From NCBI GenBank assembly GCA_036387135.1, contig DASVUH010000038.1, forward strand, positions 1 to 64,000: a DNA stretch of 64,000 nucleotides, in the 5' to 3' direction. The stretch's first letter is position 1. The number at the start of each line of letters is the position of its first letter. The notes under the pieces are model-generated. The model saw only the letters and a list, made by a program, of their open reading frames with translations, made no database searches and was not told the DNA's origin. Below, one piece after another: positions 26,356 to 35,635 of this stretch. The position numbers were made by a program, and so were the translations under genes. The stretch comes from JALZCH01 sp036387135. Lineage in GTDB: Bacteria; Acidobacteriota; Blastocatellia; Pyrinomonadales; Pyrinomonadaceae.

Positions 26356-26422
26356 CGATTAACTTTTTAAAAAAAATGTTTTTGCCCGTGTCCGTTTTCG
26401 GTTATTATTCCCGCATTAAGTT

Positions 26423-27016
26423 ATGGCGGACGAACGAGCGCAGCACGAAGTTACGCAAATTTTGGAGGAATGGCGCGCGGGCGACAAAAGCGCGGCGGAC
26501 AGATTGTTTCCGCTCGTTTATGACGAACTGAAACGCTCGGCTCGCGCTTATCTGCGCCGCGAATCGCGCGGCGGCGAGCACACTTTGCAGCCGACGGCGC
26601 TGGTTCACGAAGCTTATTTGCGAATGATCGGGCAGACCGCGCTGGCTGTCGAAAACCGCACGCATTTTTACGCTTTGGCGTCGCGCGTGATGCGGCGAAT
26701 TTTGGTTGATTACGCGCGCCAGCATAATGCCGAAAAACGCGGCGGCGCGGCTCAAAGGTTTGCGATTGAAGACATTGACATTCTGCCCGAACAATCCGCC
26801 GCCGATTTGCTTGAGCTAGACGAGGCGCTCGCCCGGCTCGAAGCGATTGACGAGCGCAAATGCCGCGTCGTTGATATGCGATTTTTCGGTGGTTTGACCG
26901 AAACCGAAATCGCTGAAGTTTTGGGCGTCACGGAAAAAACCGTGCGCCGCGACTGGCATTTTGCCAAGCTCTGGCTTTACAGAGAACTGACGCAGCATCA
27001 AAAGCCCACCGTTTGA
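26423..27016 (+). CDS. ECF sigma factor, TIGR02999-like, kinase-linked
   Basis: A 197-residue sigma-70-family protein matching the TIGR02999 group (QPTALVHEAYLRM; RVMRRILVDYARQ; FFGGLTETEIAEVLGVTEKTVRRDW). Region 2.2 lacks the usual DAED acidic cluster and instead has Thr54/Thr58 before LVHEAY. In the studied Vibrio PknT-EcfP pair, a kinase-phosphorylated Thr supplies the missing negative charge needed for core RNA polymerase binding. A Ser/Thr kinase gene starts 50 bases downstream, in line with such control, but this is inferred. Confidence 0.9.
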   Translation: MADERAQHEVTQILEEWRAGDKSAADRLFPLVYDELKRSARAYLRRESRGGEHTLQPTALVHEAYLRMIGQTALAVENRTHFYALASRVMRRILVDYARQHNAEKRGGAAQRFAIEDIDILPEQSAADLLELDEALARLEAIDERKCRVVDMRFFGGLTETEIAEVLGVTEKTVRRDWHFAKLWLYRELTQHQKPTV

Positions 27017-27065
27017 AAAAGAAGAATTCTCAACCGCTCAGGCAAAATTTGGGGACGGAGTTGAA

Positions 27066-29543
27066 ATGAATTCGATTCAAGAAAAATGGGGAAAAATTGA
27101 AGAAGCGGTTATCGAGGCGTCACGGATGTCCGGGCAGGAACGCGATCTCTGGCTCGCCGAATTTTGCGGCGATGACACTGATTTACGAGCCGAGATTGAT
27201 TCGCTGCTAGCGTTTGAAGCCGATGCGGAAAGCTTTCTCGAACGAAGCGCCGACTCTTACGCCGCGAAAATTCTACCTGACGACGAAGAACCCCAAATCG
27301 CCGGCAAGCAATTCGGACATTACAGGATTATTCGCGAAATCGGGCGCGGCGGAATGGGCGCGGTTTTTCTCGCTGAACGCACGGACGGCGAATTTGAGCA
27401 ACAGGCGGCGCTCAAAATCGTCCGGCAAACGATTTTCGACCCGGAATCGGAACGACGTTTTCGCCGCGAGCGACAGATTTTGGCTTCTTTGAATCATCCG
27501 AACATCGCGCGGCTTCTTGACGGCGGAGTTTCCGAAAATGGCGAGCCGTTTCTCGTGATGGAATATATCGAAGGCGAGCCGCTCGCCGAATTTGCCCAAA
27601 ATCACAATCTCGCGCTTGAAGAAAAGCTCAGATTGTTTTTAAAAATCTGTTCGGCGGTTTCTTACGCGCACCGCAATCTCGTCGTTCATCGCGACATCAA
27701 GCCTTCAAATATTCTTGTTACTGCCGAAGGCGAACCGAAATTGCTGGATTTTGGGCTGGCGAAAATATTGGACGAAAGTTTGTCGGACAAAGATCAAACG
27801 GCGACCGTTTTTCGCGCTCTGACACCGGCTTACGCTTCGCCCGAACAAAAACGCGGCGCACCCGTCACGACCGCCTCGGATGTTTACAGTCTGGGAATCG
27901 TTCTTTACGAACTCGTCAAAAACAACCGTTTCGAGCGGCGCGAACCCGGTTATTTGACGCACAAACCGAAAACCGAGCTAGACGCGATTTTGCTCACTGC
28001 GCTCGATGAAGAACCCGAACGCCGCTACAAATCAATCGAACAATTTGCCAACGACCTTGAACGCTATTTGCGCGGGCAGACTGTCGGCGCGCGCCCGAAC
28101 ACTTTTTCTTATCGTGCGGCAAAATTCGTTCGGCGAAACAAATTAGGAGTTTCCGCCGCGCTCTTGATTTTGCTGGTTTTAATCGGCGGAGTCGCGGCGA
28201 CCGTTTGGCAGGCGAGACGCGCCGAACAACAGCGCGTTCGCGCGGAAAAACGATTCGGCGAGGTTCGACAGCTTGCCAATTCGCTGATGTTTGAAATTCA
28301 CGATTCCGTGCAAAATCTGCAAGGCTCGACGCCGACCAGACAGCTTATCGTCAACAAAGCCTTAAATTATCTGGACAGCCTGGCGCAGGAAAGCGGCGAC
28401 GGCGACGCCGGACTCAAAATCGAATTGGCGACGGCTTACGAAAAAATCGGCGATATTCAGGGAAATCCGTATTCGGCAAATCTCGGCGACACGGCGGGCG
28501 CGCTCGCCAGCTATCAAAAAGCCGCCGCAATTTACGAGCGATTGCCCGAAAATCAACTGACAACCGAAGCGCAGATCGGATACGGGCGAATTTACCGCGC
28601 GCTCGGTGACATTGCCGAAGTCAAAGGCAATATGGCTGAATGCATCAATCATTATCGCCGCTCGCTCGCAATTTTCGCTCGATTAGCCGACAAAAACCCG
28701 CAAAACTTTGCAGCGCAGGACGAATTGGCGCGCGCTTATGAAACGCTCGGCGACGGTTTGAGCCGAACGCCTGACGCGGCGGCGGAAAGACTCGACAGTT
28801 ACCGGAAAACGTTGGCGATTCGGCAAAATCTGGCGGCTCAAAATACTTCGGACAGAAAAATAAGGCGCGGCGTCGCCATCGCTTTTACGAAAATCGGCGA
28901 GGCATCGGGCGAAAATTACGCCGAAGCCGAAAATAATTTACGCAAAGCGATTGAAATTCTCGAAGATTTGTCTCGAAACGACCCGACGAACGCCAGAGCG
29001 CGTCGCGAAATCGGTTATGCTTATTTTCAGCTCGGAATTGTTTTGACTAACGTTGGAAATTTCCCGGCGGCGCTCGAAGCCCGGCAAAAGGCGTTTGCGA
29101 TTCGCCGCGAATTTGCCGCCAACGACAGCCAAAACAAACAAGCGCAATTCGATCTGGCGACCTCGTACGCCGATTTATCCGAAGCGTTTACAAATACGGG
29201 AGACGCGAATCAAGGTCTCGAAAATGCGCGCGAAGCGTTGAAATTAATGTCCGCTTTGGCTGAAAGCGACCCGGAAAATAATATTTATCGCCGGAACGTC
29301 GGATTGTGTCACGAGAAATTCGCCATCGCATTTGCCCGCAAAGCTGCGGACGAAAAACATTCAGCCGCCGAACGAATCAATAATTGGGATGAAGCCGTTT
29401 CGTCGTATCAAAAAACTCTGCAAACGTTCGTCGAGCTGCGCGACCGAAACGCTTTGCAGCCGCGCGACGCCGGGCAAATTGATAAATTCACCCAGCAAAT
29501 ACAAATGTGCGAAGCTGAACGGGCGAAACTCTCCGGTTCTTAA
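27066..29543 (+). CDS. Transmembrane Ser/Thr kinase with TPR sensor region
   Basis: An 825-residue protein. After an 80-residue helical N-terminus it has a complete Hanks kinase (GRGGMGAV 93-100, Lys117, HRD 208-210, DFG 228-230, SPEQ), a single transmembrane helix at ~361-381 and a C-terminal array of TPR-like repeats (KIGDIQGNPYS, ALGDIAEVKGN, TLGDGLSR, QLGIVLTNVGN), probably outside the membrane. The ATG follows a GGAG. Its partner is probably the TIGR02999-type sigma factor just upstream. Confidence 0.92.
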   Translation: MNSIQEKWGKIEEAVIEASRMSGQERDLWLAEFCGDDTDLRAEIDSLLAFEADAESFLERSADSYAAKILPDDEEPQIAGKQFGHYRIIREIGRGGMGAVFLAERTDGEFEQQAALKIVRQTIFDPESERRFRRERQILASLNHPNIARLLDGGVSENGEPFLVMEYIEGEPLAEFAQNHNLALEEKLRLFLKICSAVSYAHRNLVVHRDIKPSNILVTAEGEPKLLDFGLAKILDESLSDKDQTATVFRALTPAYASPEQKRGAPVTTASDVYSLGIVLYELVKNNRFERREPGYLTHKPKTELDAILLTALDEEPERRYKSIEQFANDLERYLRGQTVGARPNTFSYRAAKFVRRNKLGVSAALLILLVLIGGVAATVWQARRAEQQRVRAEKRFGEVRQLANSLMFEIHDSVQNLQGSTPTRQLIVNKALNYLDSLAQESGDGDAGLKIELATAYEKIGDIQGNPYSANLGDTAGALASYQKAAAIYERLPENQLTTEAQIGYGRIYRALGDIAEVKGNMAECINHYRRSLAIFARLADKNPQNFAAQDELARAYETLGDGLSRTPDAAAERLDSYRKTLAIRQNLAAQNTSDRKIRRGVAIAFTKIGEASGENYAEAENNLRKAIEILEDLSRNDPTNARARREIGYAYFQLGIVLTNVGNFPAALEARQKAFAIRREFAANDSQNKQAQFDLATSYADLSEAFTNTGDANQGLENAREALKLMSALAESDPENNIYRRNVGLCHEKFAIAFARKAADEKHSAAERINNWDEAVSSYQKTLQTFVELRDRNALQPRDAGQIDKFTQQIQMCEAERAKLSGS

Positions 29544-29547
29544 TAGT

Positions 29548-31950
29548 TTACGGAGTCCAGGAGCCGTTGACTTCCCCAACCAGAATGGCTGTATAGTTAT
29601 CGCCCGAAACATTACCGTTCAAAGGCTGATAAGGACGAGAAACCGGATCAAATTTCCAATTACCGACTTGTCCGGTATTGGCATTTGATGTGCCGTTAGC
29701 GATATAACGCAGAATCAGCGTTGCATCAAACGGATTGATGCTTTTGTCACCGTTGGCATCGGCTGCAATTTTCTGATTTGCAGTTAATTCGCATCTCTCT
29801 GGTCCGGCAGCAACGCAGCGCAAAACAAGTGTTGCATCAAACACGGAGATGCCGTTAACTTGTCCGCTTTTTGATGGCGTCACGGTATATTGTCCGGCGG
29901 AAAGATTACTCAGCAGATAAGCGCCGTTTGAATCGGTATTTACCGAGGCGGAACTAGCGTTTGTCGGCGACATCAACACTCCTGAAACAAATTTAGCAGC
30001 TTCGTTTGCTGGTGTTGTCCCGTAGATAACCGCACCGGAAATGTTGTATGAGGCACCGGCTTGCGTGATGATGAAGTTTTGTCCCGCAATAGCGATTGTT
30101 CCTGTTCTTTGCGCTTCCTTGTTGGCGGTCACAGAGTAGGAAACAGTTCCGTTTCCATTTCCGGGCGTTCCGCCGCTCACGGTAATCCAATTGTCATTGG
30201 AAACAGCCGTCCACCGACAGCCTTCTTCAGCAGTGACGGAAACAGTTTCAATCGAGCCTGCGACAGGGGCATTTGTTCCGTTTGGCGAAATCGAAAACGA
30301 GCATTGCATCGCAGTAAAGCTTGCCGTTTGATCGGTAGGAAGATTTTCGAAAGCTGCCGACGGCGGAGTAAATTGATAATTAGCAGACGATGGCGTAACC
30401 GTGTAATTACCAATTGACGGTACTTCTGAAAAAGAATAGTTGCCGAAATTGTCCGTTTGCACGGAAGCCGAAGCAGAGCCGGTTAAATTTACCGTGACGT
30501 TCGGTAAAGCATTGCCGTTTGCAGTGATTTGTCCTGAAATTGATTTGTTGGGCTGGACGACGACAAACGGGGACAAAGAAGAAACCGTTTGCGCGACGGT
30601 GCAAATCTTCGTGCTGTTGTTATAAACCGGAACGGCATTTGTATTCGCCGTCCACATTCCCGATTCATAATGCAAACTTCTCAGTTGAGAACAATTCTCG
30701 GCATTGGCAATATTGGGAACATTAAAAACAACTTTAATGCTTCCCGAATACAAAGCCGAAGTTTCAATGTCATACATCGGCGAATTTCCCAATAAGCTAT
30801 AGCCGCGCGGCAAAGTATTCAGTTGCGATTGTGTTAAAGGCGCGGCTGTTGTGTAACCGGCTTTTGTAACGCTGCTGAATGTGATGTTGAGGTTGCTTGC
30901 AGGCGTCACAGAGATGTTTGAGCGAACCGGCTGCCACGACGGGAAATAGCTGTCCTGCTGATCGGTTGTCAATCGCGCCGGATTGCTTCCGTCGGAGTTC
31001 ATCACGTAGATGTCGGTGTTGTCGTTTCTTTGACTGGTGAAAGCTATCTTTGTTCCGTCGGGAGACCACGACGGTTGATAATCGTCTGCGGAGTCGTTCG
31101 TCAGATTAACAGGATTACTGCCGTCAGAGTTCATCACCCATATTTCCCCGTTACCGCTTCTGTGGCTGGTGAAAGCAATCCGCGAATTGTCCGGCGACCA
31201 GGTCAGCTCATAATCATCGGCGGAATTATTAGTCAGATTAACGGCATTTGAGCCGTTGGCGTTCATAACCCAAATCTCTGCGTTGCCGCTTCTCTGGCTG
31301 ATAAAAGCAATCTTGCTGCCGTCGGGCGAGAACCTCGGGAAATAATCAACTCCTGAGCTGTTGGTCAAGCGGGTTTGATTCGAGCCGTCCGCATTCATCA
31401 CATAAATTTCATAGCCGCTGCGGTCGCGGTCGCTTGCGAAAACAATCTTTGCGGCGTCCGGCGACCAGCTTGGCGTATCGTCAAAAGACGTATTTGCAGT
31501 CAAGCGGGTTTGATTCGAGCCGTCCGCCTGCATCGTGAAAATGTCTATGTTGCCGTTATTATCACTGATAAAAACAATCTTGCCGCCGTCGGGCGACCAC
31601 TCGCCGGAAACATCCTCATCAGAATTGTTGGAAATGTTCGTTTGGTTTGTGCCGTCCGGGTTCATCGTGAAAATCTCGCCGGCTCCCGCGCGGAGACTGT
31701 TAAAAGCAATTTTGCCGTTCGATGCGACGGGCGTGAAGGTTGAGCCGGACGAAACGACGGCTGCGCCCTCCAAATTCGCGCTGTCAGTCTTGAGGTTTCC
31801 GCCGGTGGTGTAGGCTGGTGCCGTTACTTGTTGCCGCGATTGATCCGAATTTGTGATTGTGTTTCGCAGAATAGCTAAAACAGGTAAACAAGCTATTGCG
31901 AGCAAGGCACAAGGCAAAATAAGTCGGCGGATAAAATTCTTACTTTTCAT
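29548..31950 (-). CDS. Secreted PD40 beta-propeller protein with BACON and dockerin-like domains
   Basis: An 800-residue protein. Residues 1-30 form a signal peptide with a long basic start. Seven PD40 (TolB-like) blades follow, each of the type SPDGTKIAFTSQR..IYVMNSDGSN. A carboxypeptidase-regulatory-like domain (ISGQITANGNALPNVTVNLTG), a BACON domain (CRWTAVSNDNWITVSGG) and a second such domain (DSNGAYLLSNLSAGQYTV) come next, ending in a paired dockerin-type calcium repeat (DANGDKSINPFDATLILRYI). It is extracellular or outer-surface. The ligand is unknown. It converges on the kinase gene with a 4-base spacer. Confidence 0.85.
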   Translation of the reverse strand: MKSKNFIRRLILPCALLAIACLPVLAILRNTITNSDQSRQQVTAPAYTTGGNLKTDSANLEGAAVVSSGSTFTPVASNGKIAFNSLRAGAGEIFTMNPDGTNQTNISNNSDEDVSGEWSPDGGKIVFISDNNGNIDIFTMQADGSNQTRLTANTSFDDTPSWSPDAAKIVFASDRDRSGYEIYVMNADGSNQTRLTNSSGVDYFPRFSPDGSKIAFISQRSGNAEIWVMNANGSNAVNLTNNSADDYELTWSPDNSRIAFTSHRSGNGEIWVMNSDGSNPVNLTNDSADDYQPSWSPDGTKIAFTSQRNDNTDIYVMNSDGSNPARLTTDQQDSYFPSWQPVRSNISVTPASNLNITFSSVTKAGYTTAAPLTQSQLNTLPRGYSLLGNSPMYDIETSALYSGSIKVVFNVPNIANAENCSQLRSLHYESGMWTANTNAVPVYNNSTKICTVAQTVSSLSPFVVVQPNKSISGQITANGNALPNVTVNLTGSASASVQTDNFGNYSFSEVPSIGNYTVTPSSANYQFTPPSAAFENLPTDQTASFTAMQCSFSISPNGTNAPVAGSIETVSVTAEEGCRWTAVSNDNWITVSGGTPGNGNGTVSYSVTANKEAQRTGTIAIAGQNFIITQAGASYNISGAVIYGTTPANEAAKFVSGVLMSPTNASSASVNTDSNGAYLLSNLSAGQYTVTPSKSGQVNGISVFDATLVLRCVAAGPERCELTANQKIAADANGDKSINPFDATLILRYIANGTSNANTGQVGNWKFDPVSRPYQPLNGNVSGDNYTAILVGEVNGSWTP

Positions 31951-32343
31951 TCGTTCTATTTTTAAGGCACTGGAAGAGGAAAAACAGATAAAAGCAAATA
32001 CACAATTTGGGGATTTAGCGTTGTTCCTAAATTAACTGATAGACAATCAACCTCATCCGGCAAAAAATTGCTTTAGAAATAATTTTGCTTGACAGCAAAA
32101 GATAATATAGTTCGAAATTCACTTAAGACTATAAAATAGTCAGCGCTTTATAACAAGTTGAATATTTCGCTGATAGAGATATTGTTTGCCCGCAAAATAA
32201 TCTGTCTTTGCTTTTTTCCTGCGTGTGTCTAAAAATGTATCTGCCGCTGACTTAAGCCGAGTGTTTTTGAGTCTGTAAGCTTGTTGAAAAATTAACTCAA
32301 AATCGCTCTATAATGCTCAGTGCTTGAGATGAATTAACCTTTT
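31951..32343. other. Divergent intergenic region
   Basis: This 393-base AT-rich spacer holds the leaders of the PD40 gene (left) and dnaX (right). A short palindrome GACTAT-AAA-ATAGTC lies at 32127-32141. I see a dnaX promoter near its right end and no credible coding frame or RNA gene. Confidence 0.6.
32284..32314 (+). promoter_or_regulatory. Possible dnaX promoter
   Basis: A perfect TATAAT (32309-32314) with TTGAAA (32284-32289) 19 bases upstream. It lies 30 bases before the dnaX ATG. The spacer is two bases longer than ideal. Confidence 0.5.
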
Positions 32344-34275
32344 ATGTCTTATCAAGTCATCGCCCGCAAATGGCGTCCGCAAACTTTCGAGGAAGTGACC
32401 GGGCAGGAAGCAATCACGCGCACTTTAAAAAATGCGATTGAACACGACCGCCTGCATCACGCTTATTTGTTTTCGGGCGCGCGCGGCGTCGGGAAAACAA
32501 CGACCGCGAGGCTTCTGGCAAAAGCCTTAAACTGTCATAAATCCGACAAACCGACCGTTCATCCGTGCTCGTTTAACGATCCGACCGCCTGCGCTTCGTG
32601 CAAAGAAATCGCCGAAGGACGCTCGATGGACGTGATCGAATTCGACGCCGCTTCAAACACGCAGGTTGATAAAATCCGCGATCTGATTTTAGAAAACATA
32701 GACATCGCCCCGGCGCGCGACCGCTATAAAATCTTCATCATTGACGAAGTTCATATGCTTTCAACTTCGTCGTTCAACGCGCTGCTGAAAACTCTGGAAG
32801 AACCGCCACCGCGAGTCATTTTTATAATGGCGACGACCGAATTGCACAAATTACCCGATACGATTTTGTCGCGCTGCCAGCAATTCGAGTTTCGCATCAT
32901 CGCTTTAAATAAAATTGTCGAACGGCTGAAAACAATCGCCGAAGCCGAAAAAATCAATGTCACTGCCGTCGCTTTGCGCGAGATTGCGCGCGCCGGCGAA
33001 GGCTCGATGCGCGACGCGCAAAGCGCGTTTGACCAGACAATCAGCTTTTCCGGCGAAAAGATTGACGTTGAAGACGTAACCATCGCGCTCGGAATTGCCA
33101 GCTCTGAACTGCTCGTCCGAGTCGCCGCCGCGATTGCCGACAAAAAGCCCGGCGAAGCCTTAAAAGTTGTTGACGAATTGGTTTCGCGCGGGCAGGATTT
33201 GCGAAATTTCTGCCGCGATTTACTCACGTTTTTGCGCGATTTGCTCGTCGTCAAAGTCGCGGGCGACGCCGAACATCTTATCGAATCTTCTTCGACAAAT
33301 TTAGAAGAATTGGAAAAATACGCATCCGTTTTTACCGAATCGGATTTAACCCGTTTTTTCCATTCGTTGAGCGAAACCGAAACAAAACTGAAAGAGGCTT
33401 TGCAGCCGCGCTACGCTTTGGAAGTCGGTTTGGTCAAGCTGATTGAAATGAACCGCGTCGCTTCAATCGAAAAGATTCTGGAACGCCTCGCGCAGCTTGA
33501 AGCCGCTTTGACGAACGGCGGCGGAAATTTTCCTTCAAATTCAACGCCGCCCGCCGGAAACAAACCGGCGGCGAACGACAGAGAAACGCCGCCTTGGGAA
33601 TCTTCTTCAGCGCAGTCCGCCGCTCCGAAAAGCTTTGCGCCGCCAGCATCTTTTCAACCGCGCGCCGCTTTGGATTCTGCGGTCGTCGAGCATCGCCCAA
33701 ATAATCATATTTCCAATTTCGTTCCTCCTTCGCGTCCGAGTTTCCAGACTGCGGCGACCGCGCAGACTGCAACAATCGCTCCCGCTGAAGTCATTGATTT
33801 TGCCGCCGCGAAAGCTGAAAAAACTGCGCCGAAGCTCGATGCGCCGAACGGTGATTTGCGCGAAACGCTCGTGCAAAAATTTGAAGAGCGAAATATGATG
33901 TGGCTCGCGCTTTCGATTGAAAAAGCGAATTTCGTCAAAAACGGCGGCAATGAATTGCTGATCGAGTTTGCCGCCAATCATAAACATCACCAAATAACCT
34001 GGGAAAAACCGGAAAACGTCAAAACTTTGCAGAGCGTCTGTCTGGAGCTTTTCGGGCGCGAGTTGCCGGTTGCGGTTTCGGTCAGCGGTTTGTCAATTGA
34101 AGCCCAGCTTTCGCCGGAAGAAACGCTGAAAAAACGCGAAAAAGGCGAACTCTGGAAAATGGCTGAGGAAGACCCCGGCGTACAGGCGTTTTTGGAAGTT
34201 TTTCGCGGTAAAATTCTGGATGTTTACAAAGTCGAGGAACCGGACGAGAATCAATTGCAGGAAAAAGCCGGTTAA
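32344..34275 (+). CDS. dnaX: DNA polymerase III gamma/tau subunit
   Basis: A 643-residue clamp-loader subunit. The AAA+ core is complete: MSYQVIARKWRPQTFEEVTGQE, Walker A GARGVGKT, a four-Cys zinc module (CHKSDKPTVHPCSF..CASC), IIDEVHML and the sensor region LHKLPDTILSRCQQFEFR. A long Pro/Ala-rich linker (~400-490) leads to a tau-like C-terminal domain. It loads the sliding clamp and couples the replisome. It is followed by a junction hairpin. Confidence 0.95.
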   Translation: MSYQVIARKWRPQTFEEVTGQEAITRTLKNAIEHDRLHHAYLFSGARGVGKTTTARLLAKALNCHKSDKPTVHPCSFNDPTACASCKEIAEGRSMDVIEFDAASNTQVDKIRDLILENIDIAPARDRYKIFIIDEVHMLSTSSFNALLKTLEEPPPRVIFIMATTELHKLPDTILSRCQQFEFRIIALNKIVERLKTIAEAEKINVTAVALREIARAGEGSMRDAQSAFDQTISFSGEKIDVEDVTIALGIASSELLVRVAAAIADKKPGEALKVVDELVSRGQDLRNFCRDLLTFLRDLLVVKVAGDAEHLIESSSTNLEELEKYASVFTESDLTRFFHSLSETETKLKEALQPRYALEVGLVKLIEMNRVASIEKILERLAQLEAALTNGGGNFPSNSTPPAGNKPAANDRETPPWESSSAQSAAPKSFAPPASFQPRAALDSAVVEHRPNNHISNFVPPSRPSFQTAATAQTATIAPAEVIDFAAAKAEKTAPKLDAPNGDLRETLVQKFEERNMMWLALSIEKANFVKNGGNELLIEFAANHKHHQITWEKPENVKTLQSVCLELFGRELPVAVSVSGLSIEAQLSPEETLKKREKGELWKMAEEDPGVQAFLEVFRGKILDVYKVEEPDENQLQEKAG

Positions 34276-34343
34276 TTTCACCACAGAGAACATAGAGAAA
34301 ACACAGAGAGTTTATTGTTTTCTCTATGTTCTCTGTGGTGAAA
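34276..34343. repeat. Junction hairpin, ACAGAGAACATAGAG words
   Basis: A perfect 26-bp inverted repeat (34276-34301 with 34318-34343) around a 16-base spacer, starting at the dnaX stop codon. Without a strict T-run it is not a typical terminator, although one arm ends in TTTT. Confidence 0.92.
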
Positions 34344-34405
34344 ATTTTCAGAACAAACCGCAAAAAACTTCGTAAATTTAAGGCGGAGGTAACAAACAAA
34401 CAAAA

Positions 34406-34618
34406 ATGAAAGAGCGTGATCCTTTTATCGCCGGACTGCTGAGTTTCCTGATTCCCGGAACCGGACAGATTTATAACGGACAAATTTTGTGGGGCGTTTT
34501 GTGGCTGCTGCTGACGGGCGTTTCATGGATCGGTTCAGCCGGAACTTTGGGCTGGATTGTCCACTTCATTTGCGCTTATTTCGCTTACACCTACGCTAAA
34601 GAACACAAATACAGATAA
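34406..34618 (+). CDS. Small two-helix membrane protein
   Basis: A 70-residue protein with the motif LLSFLIPGTGQIYNGQ between two hydrophobic helices (WGVLWLLLTGVSWI; GWIVHFICAYFAYTYA), ending in basic residues. This short pattern is common to TM2-like and related small bacterial membrane proteins of unknown role. A GGAGG Shine-Dalgarno lies 17 bases upstream, rather far. Confidence 0.7.
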   Translation: MKERDPFIAGLLSFLIPGTGQIYNGQILWGVLWLLLTGVSWIGSAGTLGWIVHFICAYFAYTYAKEHKYR

Positions 34619-34639
34619 CCAATAAATTTAAAACCGTAA

Positions 34640-34712
34640 GGGAGAAGAGGAGAAAAGGAGAAGAGGAAATTCTTGTTCTTTATCTCCTCTTCTCCTTTTC
34701 TCCTTTTCTCCC
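34640..34712. repeat. Junction hairpin, GGAGAAGA words
   Basis: A left arm of GGAGAAGAGGAGAAAA units (34640-34668) is mirrored by TCTCCTTT/TCTCCTCT units on the right (34683-34712). The right arm is read as hydrophobic codons by an upstream extension of the next gene's frame, which is therefore spurious. Confidence 0.88.
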
Positions 34713-34765
34713 TATCTCAATCTCTGTGTCTCTGTGGTAAATTCTTTCTATTTGGAGATTTTGTC

Positions 34766-35536
34766 TTGTTAAATTTTGCTCAAAACATTGCCCGCGAAGC
34801 GGGTTTGATTCTTTTGGAGAAATTCGGTCGCGTTTTAAAAACCACTGACAAAGGCGACAAAAACATTGTCACTGAAGCCGATATTGCGGCGGAAGAATAT
34901 ATCGTCGGGCAAATCAAAACGCATTTTCCGCGACACCGGATTTTGGCGGAAGAAGCGGGCGAAGTAATTGTCGAATCGGGCGAAAGCAGTTTTCGCTGGG
35001 TGATTGATCCGCTTGACGGGACGACGAATTTTTCGCACGGTTATCCGTGTTTCTGCGTTTCAATCGGATTGGAGCGCGAAGGACAACTGCAAATCGGCGC
35101 GATTTACGATCCGACGCGCGACGAAATGTTTGCCGCCGAACGCGGCGGCGGAGCGACTTTAAACGGTCGGCGAATTCAACCTTCCTCGGTTGAAAATCTC
35201 GACCGCGCTTTGGTTGTCACGGGGTTTCCATATGACATAAAAACAAGAGAACGTTTTGTCGAATTGTTCTCTAAATTTGTCTTAAACGCGCAAGCCGTAC
35301 GGCGCGACGGTTCGGCGGCGATTGATTTGGCTTACGTCGCCTGCGGGCGTTTTGAAGGTTTTTGGGAAGAAGGCTTAAGCCCCTGGGACACGGCAGCCGG
35401 AGCTTTAATCGTCGAAGAAGCGGGCGGGCGTGTTTCGCATTACGACGGCGGAAAATTTGATATTTATCGCCCGCAGATTCTCGCCACCAACGGCGTCGTT
35501 CACGAGCAAATGCTCGAAATTCTGCGCAAAATATAG
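34766..35536 (+). CDS. suhB: Inositol monophosphatase-family protein
   Basis: A 256-residue protein from the TTG at 34766; the frame extends 31 codons upstream but is there translated from the junction repeat. Metal-binding motifs of the IMPase/SuhB family are present: EEAG, VIDPLDGTTNFSHG and WDTAAGALIVEEAGG. It hydrolyses inositol-1-phosphate or a related sugar phosphate, Mg-dependent; SuhB relatives also act in rRNA transcription. No ATG fits the start better. Confidence 0.9.
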   Translation: MLNFAQNIAREAGLILLEKFGRVLKTTDKGDKNIVTEADIAAEEYIVGQIKTHFPRHRILAEEAGEVIVESGESSFRWVIDPLDGTTNFSHGYPCFCVSIGLEREGQLQIGAIYDPTRDEMFAAERGGGATLNGRRIQPSSVENLDRALVVTGFPYDIKTRERFVELFSKFVLNAQAVRRDGSAAIDLAYVACGRFEGFWEEGLSPWDTAAGALIVEEAGGRVSHYDGGKFDIYRPQILATNGVVHEQMLEILRKI

Positions 35537-35558
35537 CACAAAAATAAAAAGAAACTTT

Positions 35559-35590
35559 CGTTTAGCGGCGGGCAAGCCCGCCGCTAAACG
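35559..35590. repeat. GC-rich palindrome after suhB
   Basis: A perfect 15-bp inverted repeat (CGTTTAGCGGCGGGC and its complement) separated by only AA, so the RNA loop would be CAAG. A weak T-rich stretch follows on the plus strand. It may terminate suhB transcription or be a mobile palindromic repeat. Confidence 0.85.
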
Positions 35591-35635
35591 GGCATTGTTG
35601 TTTTATTTAAATTCTCTGTGTCTCTGCGTTGAAAT

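Noticed and set aside
31951..32343. Possible small RNA or gene in the PD40/dnaX spacer
   Set aside because: Only a short palindrome and promoter-like boxes are visible; no stable long fold or credible frame could be seen by eye.
34673..34765. Hydrophobic N-terminus of the inositol-phosphatase frame as a signal peptide
   Set aside because: The residues come from the TCTCCTTT junction repeat; the family is cytosolic and starts at the LNFAQNIAREAG region.
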